Positions 4,608-5,223 of a stretch of 5,223 nucleotides of DNA are shown here, piece by piece; position 1 is the stretch's first letter; every line of letters starts with the position of its first letter. The notes below the pieces were generated by a model. It was not told where the DNA came from. It did no database searches and saw only the letters and a list, made by a program, of their open reading frames with translations. Position numbers and translations under genes: made by a program. The stretch comes from Clostridia bacterium (GTDB lineage Bacteria; Bacillota; Clostridia; Christensenellales; UBA1242), in the NCBI GenBank assembly GCA_017399515.1, contig JAFQBZ010000122.1, forward strand, positions 1 through 5,223, given 5' to 3'.

Positions 4608-4952
4608 ATGAATAGAACACAATACAAGAACCAGTTCAGCAAAGACCACTATGACAGAATGAATTTGTCTGTTCCAAAGGGGATGAAACAGGTCATCAAG
4701 GATCTTGCAGCAGAAAAGAACCTGTCCTTGAATGCCTATATTTTGGAATTGGTCAGGAAAGACCAGGAAGGCATGTTTGACACCATGCAGTTGTCTGAAT
4801 TCAACAGGAACAGAATTTTGACCATCAAAGGCAACACCCATGATGGATATGATGTTTTCTTGAAGGATGGAAGGACATTCCATTGCAGAACCAAATTGCA
4901 GATCAGACAATATCTTGCACAAGACAGTCAAAGTCTTGCACAAGACACATAA
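4608..4952 (+). CDS. Ribbon-helix-helix (Arc/CopG-like) DNA-binding protein (114 aa)
   Basis: The start chosen is the ATG at 4608 (MNRTQYKNQFSKDHYDRMNL), with AGAAGG 7 bases upstream; a TTG at 4590 overlapping the integrase stop lacks a ribosome binding site. Residues 14-22 (HYDRMNLSV) are the DNA-contacting strand, and 24-37 and 40-51 (SLNAYILELVR) the two helices of the ribbon-helix-helix fold. Residues 55-102 are a small second domain (beta-like KGNTHDGYDVFLKDGRTFHC). The last 12 residues, LAQDSQSLAQDT, are encoded by two phased palindromes. HicB-type antitoxins have a similar fold, but no toxin gene is adjacent. Its place between integrase and the presumed attachment site suggests a role in integration/excision or in controlling integrase. 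There is no CpG in the gene. Confidence 0.85.
   Translation: MNRTQYKNQFSKDHYDRMNLSVPKGMKQVIKDLAAEKNLSLNAYILELVRKDQEGMFDTMQLSEFNRNRILTIKGNTHDGYDVFLKDGRTFHCRTKLQIRQYLAQDSQSLAQDT
4913..4947. repeat. Two 14-bp palindromic repeats with 21-bp period
   Basis: TCTTGCACAAGACA occurs at 4913-4926 and 4934-4947. Each copy is nearly symmetric (TCTTG-CA-CAAGA). The 21-bp period places both on the same face of the DNA. They overlap the last codons of the ribbon-helix-helix gene and are candidate binding sites for that protein or for an excision factor. Confidence 0.8.
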
Positions 4953-4958
4953 AACAGT

Positions 4959-4988
4959 GTTACTATTTTGTTACTATCGTGTTACTAA
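4959..4988. repeat. Three GTTACTAW repeats with 11-bp period, presumed integrase arm sites
   Basis: GTTACTAT at 4959-4966, GTTACTAT at 4970-4977 and GTTACTAA at 4981-4988 are spaced exactly 11 bp apart, about one helical turn. They lie outside any gene, between integrase and the rpsI end. Short direct repeats in this position are typical arm-type binding sites for the N-terminal domain of tyrosine integrases; the assignment rests on position and periodicity. Confidence 0.65.
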
Positions 4989-5022
4989 CGGACAAAAATT
5001 GACCCAAATGCAGAAAAAGAAA

Positions 5023-5067
5023 AATCCCACAAACCCAAGGGAAACCTTGAATTTGTGGGATTGATTT
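5023..5067. terminator. Bidirectional intrinsic terminator between the integrase operon and rpsI
   Basis: AATCCCACAAA (5023-5033) pairs with TTTGTGGGATT (5052-5062). An inner CAAGG/CCTTG stem is closed by a GAAA tetraloop at 5041-5044. Rightward it is followed by GATTTTTG, and leftward by a minus-strand TTTTTCTTTTTC tract. It therefore ends both convergent transcription units. Confidence 0.9.
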
Positions 5068-5110
5068 TTGTGCTTGAATTATCGTTTGGAGAACTGTGGA
5101 GCTCTTCTTG
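5060..5110. other. Presumed attachment-site junction at the rpsI 3' end
   Basis: The integrase module ends beside rpsI, whose last codons and stop (5079-5081) are intact. Many integrases target the 3' ends of conserved genes and restore the coding end. CpG frequency changes here. The core repeat cannot be delimited because the other element end is outside the window, and no second copy of the rpsI end is visible within it. Confidence 0.5.
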
Positions 5111-5223
5111 CGCCTTTCAGGCCGTATTTCTTTCTTTCTTTCATACGAGGGTCTCTTGTTAAGAAACCTGCTCTTTTCAGAGCTGGACGGTATTCTGGAT
5201 CAGCTTTTAATAAAGCTCTTGCA
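5079..5223 (-). CDS. rpsI: 30S ribosomal protein S9, C-terminal 47 residues (5' part outside window)
   Basis: The minus-strand frame ends at a TAA (5079-5081) and encodes 47 visible residues, including DPEYRPALKRAGFLTRDPRM and KKYGLKGARRAPQFSKR. This is the signature C-terminus of bacterial S9 (uS9), whose terminal SKR tail reaches the P-site tRNA on the 30S subunit. It is a host housekeeping gene, normally co-transcribed with rplM (L13) upstream, which would lie to the right of the window. The tail is unaltered, so the insertion leaves S9 functional. The natural terminator has either been retained or replaced by the hairpin at 5023-5067. Arginine codons include CGT and CGA, and CpG is common, unlike in the adjoining element. 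Confidence 0.97.
   Translation of the reverse strand, partial: ARALLKADPEYRPALKRAGFLTRDPRMKERKKYGLKGARRAPQFSKR

Larger units (their letters stand above)
1..5078. mobile_element. One end of a temperate phage or integrated element abutting rpsI
   Basis: An integrase, an XRE repressor, divergent early genes and phage-type small proteins fill everything left of the rpsI stop codon. The integrase-proximal end lies against rpsI, which is read towards the element. CpG content and arginine codon use change at about position 5080: the integrase uses AGA/AGG for all 13 arginines, while the visible rpsI codons include CGT and CGA. The left end of the element is outside the window, so its full size, structural genes and exact attachment core cannot be read. 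An integrative conjugative or mobilizable element is possible, but the repressor/early-operon layout and the Cys-rich repeat protein favour a phage. Confidence 0.8.

Noticed and set aside
4608..4952. Antitoxin half of a toxin-antitoxin pair
   Set aside because: The RHH fold would allow it, but no toxin gene lies on either side: integrase is upstream, repeats and rpsI downstream.

Overview
The window looks like one end of a temperate phage (or closely related integrated element) sitting against the 3' end of the ribosomal protein S9 gene (rpsI) of a low-GC Firmicute. The S9 tail, the consensus sigma-A promoters, the AGGAGG-type ribosome binding sites and the phage protein families suggest a gut Clostridia/Lachnospiraceae-like host. 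That host assignment is inference from recognition, not from a search.

Layout, left to right. Positions 1-2135 form a leftward block, in transcription order: tRNA-Leu(CAG), a PP-loop/PAPS-reductase-like enzyme, a 70-aa unknown protein, a 69-aa Cro-like HTH protein, a 62-aa HTH/excisionase-like protein, and a protein with a Cys-rich N-terminal domain followed by 12 visible SGNRN/SGDWN repeats that run off the window. A near-perfect leftward sigma-A promoter (2172-2200) faces away from a rightward promoter (2241-2269). The rightward arm holds an XRE repressor (2308-2721), a 307-bp palindrome-rich gap, a small soluble unknown protein (3029-3403), a tyrosine integrase with all catalytic residues (3538-4593) and a ribbon-helix-helix protein (4608-4952). 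Phased short repeats follow (4913-4988), then a bidirectional terminator (5023-5067) and the convergent end of rpsI (5079-5223). This is the usual temperate-phage plan: lysogeny and integration genes on one arm, early genes on the other, a switch region between.

Regulation visible in the sequence. A 19-bp palindrome, TGTATCTT-N3-AAGATACA, occurs twice inside the leftward operon, each time immediately after a stop codon and within a 34-bp conserved unit. A degenerate copy and half-sites overlap both divergent promoters. One repressor could therefore act at the switch and inside the operon. A strong terminator with eight U's lies on the minus strand at 3406-3444, where there is no minus-strand gene, and an extended -10 promoter lies just upstream of it; together they predict a leftward small RNA of about 85 nt next to the integrase start.

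The element is strikingly poor in CpG (about 11 in 3.9 kb of coding DNA, excluding the tandem repeats) compared with the rpsI fragment (5 in 145 bp). The remaining CpGs lie largely in the tandem repeat, the tRNA, the operator units and the presumed att-arm repeats.
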